64,000 bases of DNA from Cyclobacterium amurskyense (GCF_001050135.1 NZ_CP012040.1:1674001-1738000); one strand, 5' to 3'. Shown: positions 27,038 through 36,136, numbered from the stretch's first letter. Notes: generated by a model not told the origin, from the sequence alone. A program made the numbers and translations.

Positions 27038-27802
27038 ATGAAAAAATTAATTAAACTGATATTACCACAAATAGCAATAAATAAATTAAGAACCTACAAA
27101 CACCGAGGAAATAACGTCCTTTGCCCTATATGTAATTCCTCTTTTAATAAGTTTGGTCCTTATGGCATAATAAAAAGAGAGAATGCTAAATGTCATAAAT
27201 GCGGTTCTTTAGAAAGACATAGATTAATATTTAAATATATAAACGAAAAATTCACTCTTTTAAATAATAATTCAAAAGAGAAAATTAGATTGTTACATTT
27301 TGCTCCAGAGAAAATATTTTATAACATCTTTTCCAATAACAACGGCATAGATTATACTGCTTGTGATTTATTCCCCGAAAAATACAATTACAATGGGAAA
27401 ACCGAAATCACCAAAGTAGATATAACAAAAATTCCATTTGCAGATAATTCCTTTGACTTTATTATATGCTCTCACGTTTTAGAACATATTCCAAATGACT
27501 TTTTAGCTATGTCTGAATTATATCGGGTTTTAACAAAAAATGGTAATAGCATTTTGCAGGTACCAATAGACTATAATAGAGATGAAACTTATGAAGATCA
27601 TAATATAACAAGTCCTGAAGATAGGCTAAAAGCGTTTGGACAAGATGACCACGTTAGAATTTATGGGAAGGATTACAAAACAAGGTTGGAAAACTCTGGA
27701 TTCATTGTGAATGAAGACAACTATATTTCTACTATGGATAAAGGTGAGGTTTATAAATATGGTCTAATGGAATCAGAATTAATTTATCATTGTAAAAAAT
27801 AA
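27038..27802 (+). CDS. Class I SAM methyltransferase with N-terminal zinc ribbon
   Basis: 254 residues. Cys29/Cys32 and Cys52/Cys55 (CPIC ... CHKC followed by GSLERHR) form a zinc ribbon, and a Rossmann methyltransferase core follows (ITKIPFADNSFDFIICSHVLEHI, then YRVLTKNGNSILQVP). The glycine-rich motif I is replaced by LHFAPEK, as in a subgroup often linked to cell-surface polysaccharide genes. It is strikingly AT-rich compared with ribD upstream. Repeat A1 lies upstream and repeat B1 starts at its stop codon, so it has the look of an inserted single-gene unit. Acceptor unknown. Confidence 0.82.
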   Translation: MKKLIKLILPQIAINKLRTYKHRGNNVLCPICNSSFNKFGPYGIIKRENAKCHKCGSLERHRLIFKYINEKFTLLNNNSKEKIRLLHFAPEKIFYNIFSNNNGIDYTACDLFPEKYNYNGKTEITKVDITKIPFADNSFDFIICSHVLEHIPNDFLAMSELYRVLTKNGNSILQVPIDYNRDETYEDHNITSPEDRLKAFGQDDHVRIYGKDYKTRLENSGFIVNEDNYISTMDKGEVYKYGLMESELIYHCKK

Positions 27803-28010
27803 CTACCGCCTATAACTAAGCATTCTGATGGCTGGGCCTTCGACAGGCTCAGAGACCGAGCTTCAGGACAGTGCTAAGGGATCATTTCTCGATTTTAGGA
27901 ACTTGCCTTACTATGGGGAATGATTTTCCCCTTTTGTTTTTTTAGCATTAGGAGAATGAAAATTTACTGATTTTATTTGTTTTTTGACCTAGGGTTCTTT
28001 GCTTTAGTAG
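27801..28010 (+). repeat. Dispersed repeat B, copy 1 (downstream of the methyltransferase)
   Basis: About 210 bp homologous to 41703-41886 by eye: shared AAGCATTCTGA, CCTTCGACAGGCTCAG, CTTACTATG-GGAATG, TTTTTAGC and TTTTTGACCTAGGGTTC. It includes a short REP-like element at 27837-27856. Confidence 0.75.
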
Positions 28011-28179
28011 CTATTATTCAATAGGTAAAGGGTTTTGGAGTGAATTTTAGACTGTTATTACCTTTTGGACATACCTGTCCCATTAAGCTAAGTGGTTCTT
28101 TTTATTTTGCTTCCTCATTTAGTTTAACCAGTTGCCTGGTGGCCCCTTTTGGTCGAAATAGGCCACTGTATGCAGTTTT

Positions 28180-28245
28180 CCGGTTTTGCAATAGGAACAA
28201 TTCTGAGCAGGGAAGCTGGTTTTTCCCAGAAATAGTTATCGACCT
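28180..28245 (+). repeat. Dispersed repeat F, copy 1
   Basis: TTTTGCAATAGGAACA...GAGCAGGGAAGCTGGTTTTTC resembles 30572-30650 and 50228-50290. A 99-codon frame over 28040-28339 is just this repeat-filled gap and is not a gene. Confidence 0.5.
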
Positions 28246-28254
28246 TCGGAGCCT

Positions 28255-28534
28255 TTTGAGTTGTAAATCAAATCCCGGTACATTTTCACAGGCTTTTTCA
28301 ATGATAGATTGCTTTTTTTTTCATAGGTTAAAATGTTGAATATTAACGATAAGTCTAATGTAGGAAGAAACGGCAATAAAGCCGGATTCCTGCCTTAGCA
28401 GGATTCGTTCAACAATCGCTAAAATAGAGCGGGGGCGAAGTGTTTACCGCAGCTGTGTTTGCCTTAGTTAGCTTTTCACGGTTGGACAGAAACGCACTTT
28501 GAAATCCCGCCTTATCTTAGCGGAAACGTTGGGC
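28255..28534 (+). repeat. Dispersed repeat D, copy 1, with attC-like palindrome
   Basis: The first part (to about 28405) matches 48086-48230 and 48562-48690. The second part, 28408-28534, is a 127-nt imperfect palindrome: GTTCAAC, a 3-nt spacer, then CGCTAAAATAGAGCGGG on the left, facing CCCGCCTTATCTTAGCG, a 5-nt spacer, then GTTGGGC on the right. The outer boxes fit RYYYAAC and GTTRRRY, the core sites of integron attC elements, and the unequal spacers also fit that architecture. Confidence 0.55.
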
Positions 28535-28562
28535 TTCATTCCGATTTTCACTCATACAATTG

Positions 28563-28655
28563 TAATCGTATTTCATGAAATAAACGAATTAATAATTATA
28601 ATTCATGAAAAGTAATTGATTTTCATGCTATATTTATAATCGTATTTCATAGAAA
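28563..28655. promoter_or_regulatory. Cluster of TTTCATGAAA-type sites upstream of the Fic gene
   Basis: TAATCGTATTTCATGAAA (28563-28580), TTCATGAA (28602-28609), TTTCATG (28621-28627) and TAATCGTATTTCAT-AGAAA (28637-28655) are spaced through the 100 bp before the start codon. Repeated half-palindromes here look like operators for a DNA-binding protein or autoregulator. Confidence 0.5.
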
Positions 28656-28661
28656 AGTATA

Positions 28662-30209
28662 ATGAGTAATTATTTTTCACAACAAGTAACTGCATTTCAT
28701 GGAAAACCTACTCCAGAACCTGGATTTCTTGCTGGGTACGCATTATTAGCAACTATTATAGAAGAAAATGGGGTAAATGTTCCTTTACCTGACAGACTTG
28801 CTATTGTTACTGAAAAACATCAACGGTACAATACCGAACAATGGCAGGTATTTACAATCAGACACAAACCTGATAATGATTTAACCAGTCACTTAGCTTT
28901 TGCAATAAAGTACGAAGGAATTGATCTATACATTCTAAAAAAGTTTTTTGAGCACACAGGTAAGGAGCTCGTTCTCCACATGATAAAGAAAGAGCCCACC
29001 AGTCAGTATAGCAGGAGAGTATGGTTCCTCTATGAATGGCTAATGGATGAAGTACTTGATATACCAGATCTAAAGACAGGAACATATGTCGAAATAGTCA
29101 ATCCCAAACTACAGTTCACGAGTTCTTCAATTAATTCGACCAGACACCGAATAAAAAATAATTTACCAGGTACACCAGCGTTTTGTCCCATGATTAATAA
29201 AACCGATAAAATCGAAAGCTTCATAGCTAAAGATTTATCTGGCACAATCGAAAAAGGCTTAGATGGTAGGGATAAAGATCTCATTAAAAGAACTGCTGCA
29301 TTTCTGTTATTAAAAGACTCAAAAGCCTCCTTTGCCATCGAAGGAGAATACCCCCCAAATCTTAGAGCAAGAAACTGGGGCAAAGCAATTGGACAATCAG
29401 GAAAAAAAGAGCTAACAATAGAAGAATTAGAAAGGCTTCAAGACGTAGTAATTGGAACTAAAAAACTGAAGAACATGGGATTAAGAACGCAAGAAGGCTT
29501 TATCGGAGAGCATGATCGTGATACTTTTTCCCCGCTACCTGACCATATATCAGCAAAGTCTAAAGATTTACCATCTTTGATGAAAGGGCTACTAGACACA
29601 AATAAATTGCTGCAAGAATCAAGTTACGATCCGGTTTTAGCAGCGGCAACAATAGCATTTGGATTTGTATTTATTCACCCTTTCTCTGATGGCAATGGCC
29701 GCATACACAGATACCTGATTCATCATATATTGACTCGAATGGGGTATACTAAAAGGGGGATGATTTTTCCCGTATCAGCAGCCATATTAAATCGGATTGA
29801 CGAATACCAGTCAATTCTAGCGTCATACTCATCTCAAAGAATAGAATTAGTAGAATGGGAACCAACAGCAGATCACAATGTTAGAATTCTTAATGACACA
29901 ATTGATCTATATCGCTATTTCGACCTAACCAAACAGGTAGAATTTTTATACGAATGCGTAGAAGAAACCATCGAGAAAATAATACCAGAAGAACTGGATT
30001 ATTTTGAAAAATATGATCGGATGACTAAATACATAAACAATTATTTGTCTTTGCCAGACACCAAAGTGGATTTATTAATCAAATTGCTAAATCAGAATAA
30101 AGGTAGGTTATCAAAGAATAAAAGACAAAACGAGTTTGACGATATCACCGATGAAGAACTTTCAGCAATTGAAGAGAGCTTTCAGTCCATTTTTGAAAAA
30201 AAGCAATAA
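28662..30209 (+). CDS. Fic-domain AMP-transferase-like protein
   Basis: 515 residues. The Fic motif HPFSDGNGRIHR is complete near residue 341, including the catalytic His and the phosphate-binding Arg. A candidate inhibitory helix motif SFAIEG (S/T-x3-E-G) at about 222-227 on the same chain would make it a class II, self-inhibited Fic protein. Family members AMPylate targets such as gyrase or act as regulators; the target here is unknown. The N-terminal about 200 residues are not recognised, and a helical C-terminal tail follows. A cluster of palindromic sites precedes the gene, and a truncated DUF4304 gene follows 68 nt later. Confidence 0.9.
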   Translation: MSNYFSQQVTAFHGKPTPEPGFLAGYALLATIIEENGVNVPLPDRLAIVTEKHQRYNTEQWQVFTIRHKPDNDLTSHLAFAIKYEGIDLYILKKFFEHTGKELVLHMIKKEPTSQYSRRVWFLYEWLMDEVLDIPDLKTGTYVEIVNPKLQFTSSSINSTRHRIKNNLPGTPAFCPMINKTDKIESFIAKDLSGTIEKGLDGRDKDLIKRTAAFLLLKDSKASFAIEGEYPPNLRARNWGKAIGQSGKKELTIEELERLQDVVIGTKKLKNMGLRTQEGFIGEHDRDTFSPLPDHISAKSKDLPSLMKGLLDTNKLLQESSYDPVLAAATIAFGFVFIHPFSDGNGRIHRYLIHHILTRMGYTKRGMIFPVSAAILNRIDEYQSILASYSSQRIELVEWEPTADHNVRILNDTIDLYRYFDLTKQVEFLYECVEETIEKIIPEELDYFEKYDRMTKYINNYLSLPDTKVDLLIKLLNQNKGRLSKNKRQNEFDDITDEELSAIEESFQSIFEKKQ

Positions 30210-30231
30210 ATAAACGAAAGCCCAATAAAAC

Positions 30232-30257
30232 CTAAACTGCATTAAAACGCAGTTTAG
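30232..30257. other. 9-bp hairpin between Fic and DUF4304 genes
   Basis: CTAAACTGC and GCAGTTTAG flank an 8-nt loop. There is no T tract, so a terminator is uncertain. Confidence 0.35.
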
Positions 30258-30277
30258 CCAAACGTAGCATTGAAAAA

Positions 30278-30643
30278 ATGGACAGAAAAGAGAAAAGACA
30301 AAAAATTGACCAAGCAATTAGGGATATTACGATACCATTCTTGCGAGAAAAAGGATTTATGGGATCTCTTCCACATTTCAGGCGACAAAACAAAGATGGA
30401 ATAAACCTTTTGACTTTTCAACACAGTCTATATGACACAAAATTTATTGTAGAAATAGCCAATTGTCCACCTGAAGGAATCACAACCCATTGGGGAAAAG
30501 AAATTTCAAAAAATAAAGTGACCGCTCATGACATGGGACATAGACTCAGACTCGGAAGCGAAAAAAACAGTTCTCCCGTTTTGCAACAAGTACACTTTTT
30601 GAGCAGGGAGTCTGGTTTTTCTACAACCTCTATCGCCACCTGA
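30278..30643 (+). pseudogene. DUF4304-like protein, C-terminus replaced by repeat F
   Basis: The first about 98 residues (REKGFMGSLPHFRRQNKDGINLLTFQ; CPPEGITTHWGKE) resemble DUF4304 proteins, small soluble proteins of unknown function that are common in accessory and immunity-type contexts. After RLRLGSEKN the frame runs into repeat F (from about 30572), giving a nonsense tail of about 23 residues. The protein is short for the family and the junction coincides with the repeat, so it is probably truncated. The DUF4304 call is by eye. Confidence 0.55.
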
Positions 30644-30650
30644 CCGATTT
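30572..30650 (+). repeat. Dispersed repeat F, copy 2
   Basis: GTTTTGCAACAAGTACAC...GAGCAGGGAGTCTGGTTTTTC parallels 28180-28245. It forms the aberrant 3' end of the DUF4304-like frame. Confidence 0.5.
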
Positions 30651-30794
30651 GAAGGTCGATATTGACCTTATGTGAGGCCTTATAAGTACTGGCCAGGATG
30701 CCATAATGCTTTATTCGGGTAAAGCCCTTGGGCAAGATCCCGTTTCTCGGGACAAGTTATGTAGCGTCAACCTTCTAAGGAATTCCCGAGCCTT

Positions 30795-30872
30795 TAGTGT
30801 ACAGGTTTCTTTTTCACCCTCTGGATAAATTTGGTATCTTCGATACCAGATGCCTATGCCGGGCACACACAC
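30795..30872 (+). repeat. Dispersed repeat C family, right-end module (copy 1)
   Basis: Contains the hairpin GGTATCTTCGATACC followed by AGATGCC...GGGCACACACAC, shared with 37481-37545 and, more degenerately, 46825-46885, 51880-51940 and 52195-52275. It lies 44 bp before an AraC-type gene. Confidence 0.65.
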
Positions 30873-30915
30873 TTAAAGAGAAAGCCTAAAAGAAATGAGC
30901 ACATAGAGAAACGAC

Positions 30916-31764
30916 ATGGCCAATGAAATAAATCAAATTGCTCTCTTTGAAAAACCATTGTTTACATGGTATAAGTTACCCTTGTCGATCGATAGGGAAT
31001 TGAATTTACCTGCCGAGTCTTGTTTTGCTTATATTCTTGAGGGGGATAATCAAGACTTAACGGATTCAGGTTTTTTAGCTGAAAAAGGAACCGTTATACT
31101 TTCTCTATGTGGAAAAACAGTTGGTAATTCCCTTTCAAAAATAGAAACAGTTTTTTTAAGTACAATTATCGTTCATTTTGATAGAGAGGTTCTAAAAAAG
31201 GTATTCAACTACGAAAAACCTAAATTTTGGAAAGAGCTCAAACACCCATTAAAAAAAGACATTGCTCAACAAGACGCCTCAGCTTTAGTGAGCGCTTACT
31301 TTTTGAATGTTGCTGACTTATTCAATCACAAAAATGCACTTAACGAAGACATTTTATCAGTTAAACTAAAAGAGATCGTCTTATTACTTCTGCAAACTCA
31401 GGAATCTTCAAATCTAAATGCAATCGCAAGGAGTTTATTTTCAGATAGGATTTTTTCATTTCAAGAAGTTATTGAAGCCAACTTATATGAACCTATAAAT
31501 TTGAACCGTTTGGCTGCCATGACAAATAATAGTCTTGCTTCCTTTAAAAGAAACTTCAGGAAAATATACAACAGCTCTCCTGCGAATTACATAAAAGAGA
31601 AGAAATTAGAACGAGGGAAAAAACTACTCAATCATTCTCAAAAATCAATAGGTGAAATTTGCTACGAATGTGGCTACGCTGATCCCTCCAGTTTTGCGAG
31701 ATCGTTCAAAAATAGGTTTGGTATTTCTCCTTTAGATTTCAGGTTGAGCCAAAATGAACATTAA
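30916..31764 (+). CDS. AraC-family transcriptional regulator
   Basis: 282 residues. The C-terminal about 100 residues contain the two AraC helix-turn-helices (INLNRLAAMTNNSLASFKRNFRK; IGEICYECGYADPSSFARSFKNRFG). The N-terminal about 170 residues look like a cupin-type sensing domain but lack clear ligand motifs. It is followed 76 nt later, in the same orientation, by a SAM methyltransferase that it may control. It is preceded by a repeat C module. Confidence 0.9.
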   Translation: MANEINQIALFEKPLFTWYKLPLSIDRELNLPAESCFAYILEGDNQDLTDSGFLAEKGTVILSLCGKTVGNSLSKIETVFLSTIIVHFDREVLKKVFNYEKPKFWKELKHPLKKDIAQQDASALVSAYFLNVADLFNHKNALNEDILSVKLKEIVLLLLQTQESSNLNAIARSLFSDRIFSFQEVIEANLYEPINLNRLAAMTNNSLASFKRNFRKIYNSSPANYIKEKKLERGKKLLNHSQKSIGEICYECGYADPSSFARSFKNRFGISPLDFRLSQNEH

Positions 31765-31840
31765 TTGAGCCCTTGTGTAGGACGCTTGTCCCAAACCCTT
31801 TGGAACTTTGCAGAAACATCAATTTTTAAACACAAGAAGA

Positions 31841-32488
31841 ATGAGTAAGACGAAAAGTTTTTGGGACAATGCATCAAAAAATTACGATAAAACAGAAGAA
31901 CGGTTTGAGTACATCCATCAAAAGTCAAGGGAGAACACTAAAAAACATATAGAAAGCGCTAATGTAGTATTGGATTATGGTTGTGGAACGGGCACAACAG
32001 CTTGCGAGATTGCCAATGACGTTAAAGAGATTTATGCCATCGATATATCATCGAAAATGATTGAAATTTCCAAAGGAAAAGCAGCTGAAAAAAACATCAA
32101 AAATGTGACATTCGCTCAAGGGGATATTTTCGATGAAAACCTGAGAAAAGAGTCTTTTGATAGAATATTAGCATTTAATATGCTACATACTATCCCTAAT
32201 CCTGAAAAGGTGACGAAAAGAATAAACGAATTACTAAAACCTGATGGATTATTTATTTCTGTGACACCCAGTCTAGGAGACAAGATGTCATTTTTAGTAG
32301 GCTTGCAGATTCGACTTGTACAGGTACTTTGTAAAATTGGAATAATCCCCATTCCGATTAGAATACTGAAAAGCACCGACTTAGATACTTTAATTGCCAA
32401 AGGAAATTTTCAGACAGTTGATTCCGAGAAAATTTATAAAGATGCCTCCAACTATTTTATAGTAGCTAAGAAAAAAACTGAAATGTAA
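31841..32488 (+). CDS. Class I SAM-dependent methyltransferase
   Basis: 215 residues from the ATG at 31841 (an upstream TTG at 31808 is less likely). Motif I VLDYGCGTGTTA, acidic loop AIDIS at the end of strand 2, and ILAFNMLHTI as motif IV. This is the small-molecule (Methyltransf_11/25) type. Its position after an AraC regulator suggests an inducible small-molecule modification pair. Substrate not predictable. Confidence 0.85.
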   Translation: MSKTKSFWDNASKNYDKTEERFEYIHQKSRENTKKHIESANVVLDYGCGTGTTACEIANDVKEIYAIDISSKMIEISKGKAAEKNIKNVTFAQGDIFDENLRKESFDRILAFNMLHTIPNPEKVTKRINELLKPDGLFISVTPSLGDKMSFLVGLQIRLVQVLCKIGIIPIPIRILKSTDLDTLIAKGNFQTVDSEKIYKDASNYFIVAKKKTEM

Positions 32489-32496
32489 CAGGTGCT

Positions 32497-32668
32497 AATC
32501 GAAGGGATGGCCGCAGGCAATAAGCCTGCTGCCTGTCCCGACCCTTCGGGAGTGCGCCTATCACAGCTCTACTTAGCTTTCCAAAGTACCCTCCCGGTCG
32601 ACCCCTGTGAAAAACAGGGCAGGCTGTACGAGTCTTGTACCTTCCCTGCATTTCGGCGCTTCACTAAA
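32497..32668 (+). repeat. Dispersed repeat C family, left-end (G) module, copy 2
   Basis: Shares GTGCGCCTATCACAG, CGGTCGACCC and the ending CGGCGCTTCACTAAATG with 39520-39650, 46555-46590 and 51575-51655. It starts 9 nt after the methyltransferase stop. Confidence 0.55.
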
Positions 32669-33597
32669 TGTTAAACACCTGATTGATGCTGGAATATTTA
32701 CAGAGAATACAGCTTGTAATAATTCAATCAAATCACATGAAATAAGTATCTAAGAGAAGGATTAAATGGAAGGCCATCTTTACTACCTTGAACTATATAG
32801 AATACAATCTGAATAATAACTATTAATAAAACTAAGCTTTCTGAGGGATCTAACTCTTCGACAAACTTAGGACACACCTCAAAGAACCATTCACAGACTC
32901 ATTATTATCCTAGAGGTTTGGGTAATGGTACTACGGAAAATAATTAACTCATTCTATTTTTTAAGCGTCAAATTATTGATGAAGTAACAGTCCTTATTTC
33001 CAATGTATAGGTGTATTTTTTAGTCGCTCAAATCCAATAGAAAAAGAATAATAGAGCACATTTTAGACTATTATCTATGTTTGAAGATAGTTTTAGATTT
33101 AATAAAATAGAATAATCATCTATTACTAAAACTTAATATAAGATAATAAATACCGTCACAAAACACAATTTTAAAATTTTCTTTAAAAAACTTACGACGT
33201 TACAGTGTATTTATTAAACATTTTTATTAAGTTGAAATACATTAAAAAATCATAGGTGCTTGATATACAACATGTATACCAGAAACTCTCTTGGTGAAAT
33301 ATAGCTATGTGAAGAGGCTGTATTGAATTAAAGAATCTTTTTAGGAGTGAATTTATAGGTTTTTCAGCAAGCGTGAGATTGAAACTATTTTAACAGTAAT
33401 AAATTGGGTTTTAATCTTGATACTGAGACTGTGGCAATGAGAGTCAATTGAAGCTATTTCGAGAATTACAAATAATTATAATTCCTCAATAAATCGTTAG
33501 GTAAAGGAAAAAAAATAATAATTACAATTGAATAGATGACTTTCCGGAAACGGTTCTTATACAAGAATAAAAAGTCAGAACTAGATATAAAACCTAA
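32669..33597. other. AT-rich gap of about 930 bp
   Basis: Very AT-rich sequence with no frame, repeat copy or structured element that I can support. It probably contains the promoter of the 33598-35290 module. Confidence 0.4.
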
Positions 33598-33771
33598 ATG
33601 GATAATAAGATAAATGGAAAATATTGTCCAAATCCGTCTTTATTTAGGTTTGTCTGTAAGAATGGAAGAAGAAAAGCTTATTTTTACAAGGCAAAGAAAA
33701 ACTCAATAATAAATCAGGTATCTAGCTATTTAAATATGCCTATTAGTAGGTATTTACATATAAAATATTAA
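33598..33771 (+). CDS. 57-residue basic hypothetical protein
   Basis: An ATG frame encoding a Lys/Arg/Tyr-rich peptide with two cysteines (KYCPNPS and RFVCKNGRRKAYFY). It is 46 nt upstream of the 301-residue gene, in the same orientation, and shares its AT-rich composition, so it may be the first gene of that unit. No family recognised; a chance frame cannot be ruled out in such AT-rich DNA. Confidence 0.35.
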   Translation: MDNKINGKYCPNPSLFRFVCKNGRRKAYFYKAKKNSIINQVSSYLNMPISRYLHIKY

Positions 33772-33817
33772 TAATTAAATTTATAGAAAATTGGAATAAT
33801 ATTAAACCTTAAAGATT

Positions 33818-34723
33818 ATGCCTTGTAAAAGTCCTTCATTAGAAAGAGTAACCGAAAAATCTGAGAAAGCTAAAAAACAAATTGAGCAATTAAATAAACA
33901 ATTGTCAGATTTGGAAAATTCTGCTAAAGAGAAATTTGAAAAAAAAATTAAAGAACACTCTGAAAAGGCTAATGTCTATGATTTTAGACAATTAATATTT
34001 AATTCAGCTATAAAGACTGAATATTCCCACGAATTTAGTTTAGATAAAATTGCACCTGTAATTTCAGCTGCACTCGAGGCTGTATCCCAGTCCTTAACAG
34101 GCGGAGTAATGCAAATTTTAACTTCCCCAAAAGCTGTAAGCAGTTATTCAGATTTAGTATTATCAATATCTGAAGCAGCAAAATCTACTTCATCTGCATC
34201 CAATAGTTTGAGTTTTAGTGCTAATAGAATTGCGCCTGGTGTATTTGCATTTTTGTCAGCTAATTCAATTTCAATAAAAGACAAAGATACCTTTGGAGAA
34301 GAAGCTGTTACAGCGACTTCAATTTTTTATAGTTTAAATAATAGTATAGAAGACCTTAAACAATCAACAAGTTTTGAATTAGCTTATTTAAATGCGGAAT
34401 TGATGCTAAAATTTAAGAACATCCAAATTGGAAATACTGACGATTTATCTAAAGGATTAATCACTATTGCTGTTTGGAATGAAAAATATTTATTGATTGA
34501 GGAGATTATGAAAAATATTCGAGAAAGATTAGATAATTCCACGTTCAAAGATATAATAGCAAGGTCTAAAGACGAAGATGTAGATATAGATTCTACACTT
34601 TTCAACACAAGTAAGAATAGACTTATACTTGAACAATCAGTTCTGCAATTTGAAAATCGTGGTTCATTATATAAAGGCGCTTTGGAAAATGCGAAAACAA
34701 TGTTGAACAACCCGCTTTTTTAA
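33818..34723 (+). CDS. Unrecognised helical protein with N-terminal coiled coil
   Basis: 301 residues. The first about 50 are a charged coiled coil (VTEKSEKAKKQIEQLNKQLS). The middle (about 75-150) is small-residue- and Ser/Ala-rich with amphipathic segments (ISAALEAVSQSLTGGVMQIL) that could insert into or associate with membranes, and the rest is helical. It ends with ENAKTMLNNPLF, which resembles EMANSVLKNPLF near the N-terminus of the next gene product. It is cotranscribed with the HExxH protein 45 nt downstream. No signal peptide. Function unknown; an effector/toxin-type or structural role is only a guess. Confidence 0.75.
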   Translation: MPCKSPSLERVTEKSEKAKKQIEQLNKQLSDLENSAKEKFEKKIKEHSEKANVYDFRQLIFNSAIKTEYSHEFSLDKIAPVISAALEAVSQSLTGGVMQILTSPKAVSSYSDLVLSISEAAKSTSSASNSLSFSANRIAPGVFAFLSANSISIKDKDTFGEEAVTATSIFYSLNNSIEDLKQSTSFELAYLNAELMLKFKNIQIGNTDDLSKGLITIAVWNEKYLLIEEIMKNIRERLDNSTFKDIIARSKDEDVDIDSTLFNTSKNRLILEQSVLQFENRGSLYKGALENAKTMLNNPLF

Positions 34724-34768
34724 ATCAATCATATAATAGTTTTAATATTAATCTAAAAAAATATACTA

Positions 34769-35290
34769 ATGATTATTACTTTTAATGATAAACAACCGAA
34801 AGTAGAAGAAGCAACAGAAATGGCTAATTCTGTTTTAAAAAACCCTCTTTTTTATTCTAAAATTCGTGAAAAAGATAGCTTTGACTTAAGTACAGCCTCA
34901 CCACAAAATATAGCAGATTTAATAGAACAATCAGATTTAGAGTTTAAAATAGACCTTTTCTATCCATCAGGTTGGAAAGCCATAAAGTACAGAAAAACTT
35001 TTGCTTATATGGATAGTCGATTCCCAAATACTTTATTTTTGAATTTAAAAAAGTTAAAAAGAAGTTCAAAAAGTATTGCAGCGACAATTATACACGAGAG
35101 TTTGCACGCTCTAGACCACGAAGCTATTGAATATACTTTCGGTCACGGAAATAACAGTTCAAAAGGAAAATCTAATACAGCACCATATTGGGTTGGAAAT
35201 CTAGCAAATAAAATCTTGGAAGGCGATTTCGATGCTAAATTATTGGTTTTTGACCAAATAGAAGATGACGAAAATGATTATCTCGTGTAA
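34769..35290 (+). CDS. Putative zinc metallopeptidase-like protein (HExxH)
   Basis: 173 residues. IIHESLHALDHE contains a gluzincin-type HExxH motif, followed by EYTFGHG and TAPYWVGNLANKIL, which could supply a third ligand. The N-terminus carries VLKNPLFYSKI, echoing the C-terminus of the preceding protein. No signal peptide or TM segment, so it would act in the cytoplasm or be exported by a dedicated route. It is small for a stand-alone protease; it could be a catalytic effector domain. The pair shares low GC and is isolated by non-coding DNA on both sides. Confidence 0.72.
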   Translation: MIITFNDKQPKVEEATEMANSVLKNPLFYSKIREKDSFDLSTASPQNIADLIEQSDLEFKIDLFYPSGWKAIKYRKTFAYMDSRFPNTLFLNLKKLKRSSKSIAATIIHESLHALDHEAIEYTFGHGNNSSKGKSNTAPYWVGNLANKILEGDFDAKLLVFDQIEDDENDYLV

Positions 35291-36136
35291 ATAAACTGCT
35301 TACAACAATTAAGCTACAATGATGCTAAGTAAGGCTTCGGTTCAATATAGCGGGTGTTGAACTCAAGCTCCGGTAGCTTTCTGCTATGGGGATAGGAATG
35401 GTTTTGTTGCGTAAATCAGGGAATTAGGTGGTAGCAAAATTATTAAAAAGTAGACGAATTGATTGTCTAGTAGGGCTTTTATGTCCTTGCCTCATTGATT
35501 TTTGAGTTGCTTTTTGAGGTCTTAGAAAACCTAAAACATAGGTATACCAGGGCTTCCAGTGAAGCATTTTTGATAAATTGTGATTATTGGCGAGGTTATG
35601 CATTTTGGAGTTGGTTTTTGGGTACTCCTCACTACGGGGCGATTAACTTGGTTGTAATAAGCATTTTATTTCCACAGCAGTGGCACCTTTCAGGATTGTA
35701 ATTGAGTTTTTCTTTGGCAATCTATATCCAAGAAAATTCAGCTTTTTGCCATTTAAGTTGCTTGAGGTCTTTTTTTGCCGGATTTAGCTCTTTGTTCTTG
35801 TTTTTGGATGTCAATAAACCATGATGGCGTATCCTTTTCTTCTCAGGCTTGACAAAATAATAGTAGAAATCAGAATTGGACTTTGGGCTACTGCCCAGAC
35901 GCCATCTGGCCCATCACGGCATATCACCCTAATGAATATATATGGTGATTTGCTGATGATTTAAAACCCTGATTTCTTCCAGAAATCCCTGCACATAATT
36001 AATACCTTAGAAAACCTGAAAAAATGTTAATTCACAGCCTATTGATTTAAGGGTTAATTTTGTATATTAGTTAGCGAATAACCATGCGGGGGCACGCACT
36101 TTGTAAAATAAATTAAAATACAACCTATATTCAATT
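35291..36136. other. Non-coding gap with a repeat C copy
   Basis: About 845 bp. A 68-codon frame at 35495-35701 is not supported by composition or similarity. The repeat C core lies at 35830-35930. The last about 70 bp before 36137 include GTGCGTGCCC-like complement text (GGGGGCACGCACTTTG), again repeat-like. Confidence 0.4.
35830..35930 (+). repeat. Dispersed repeat C core, copy 3
   Basis: CTTTTCTTCTCAGGCTTGAC, then TAATAGTAG, then CAGAATTGGACTTTG and CTACTGCCCAG match copies at 37240, 39755, 46660 and 51720. Confidence 0.6.

Noticed and set aside
28040..28339. 99-codon plus-strand frame
   Set aside because: Lies wholly in repeats B/F/D; Phe/Cys/Ser-rich chance translation.
35495..35701. 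68-codon frame in the gap after the HExxH gene
   Set aside because: Aromatic-rich chance frame with no upstream signal; it does not continue from the preceding operon.
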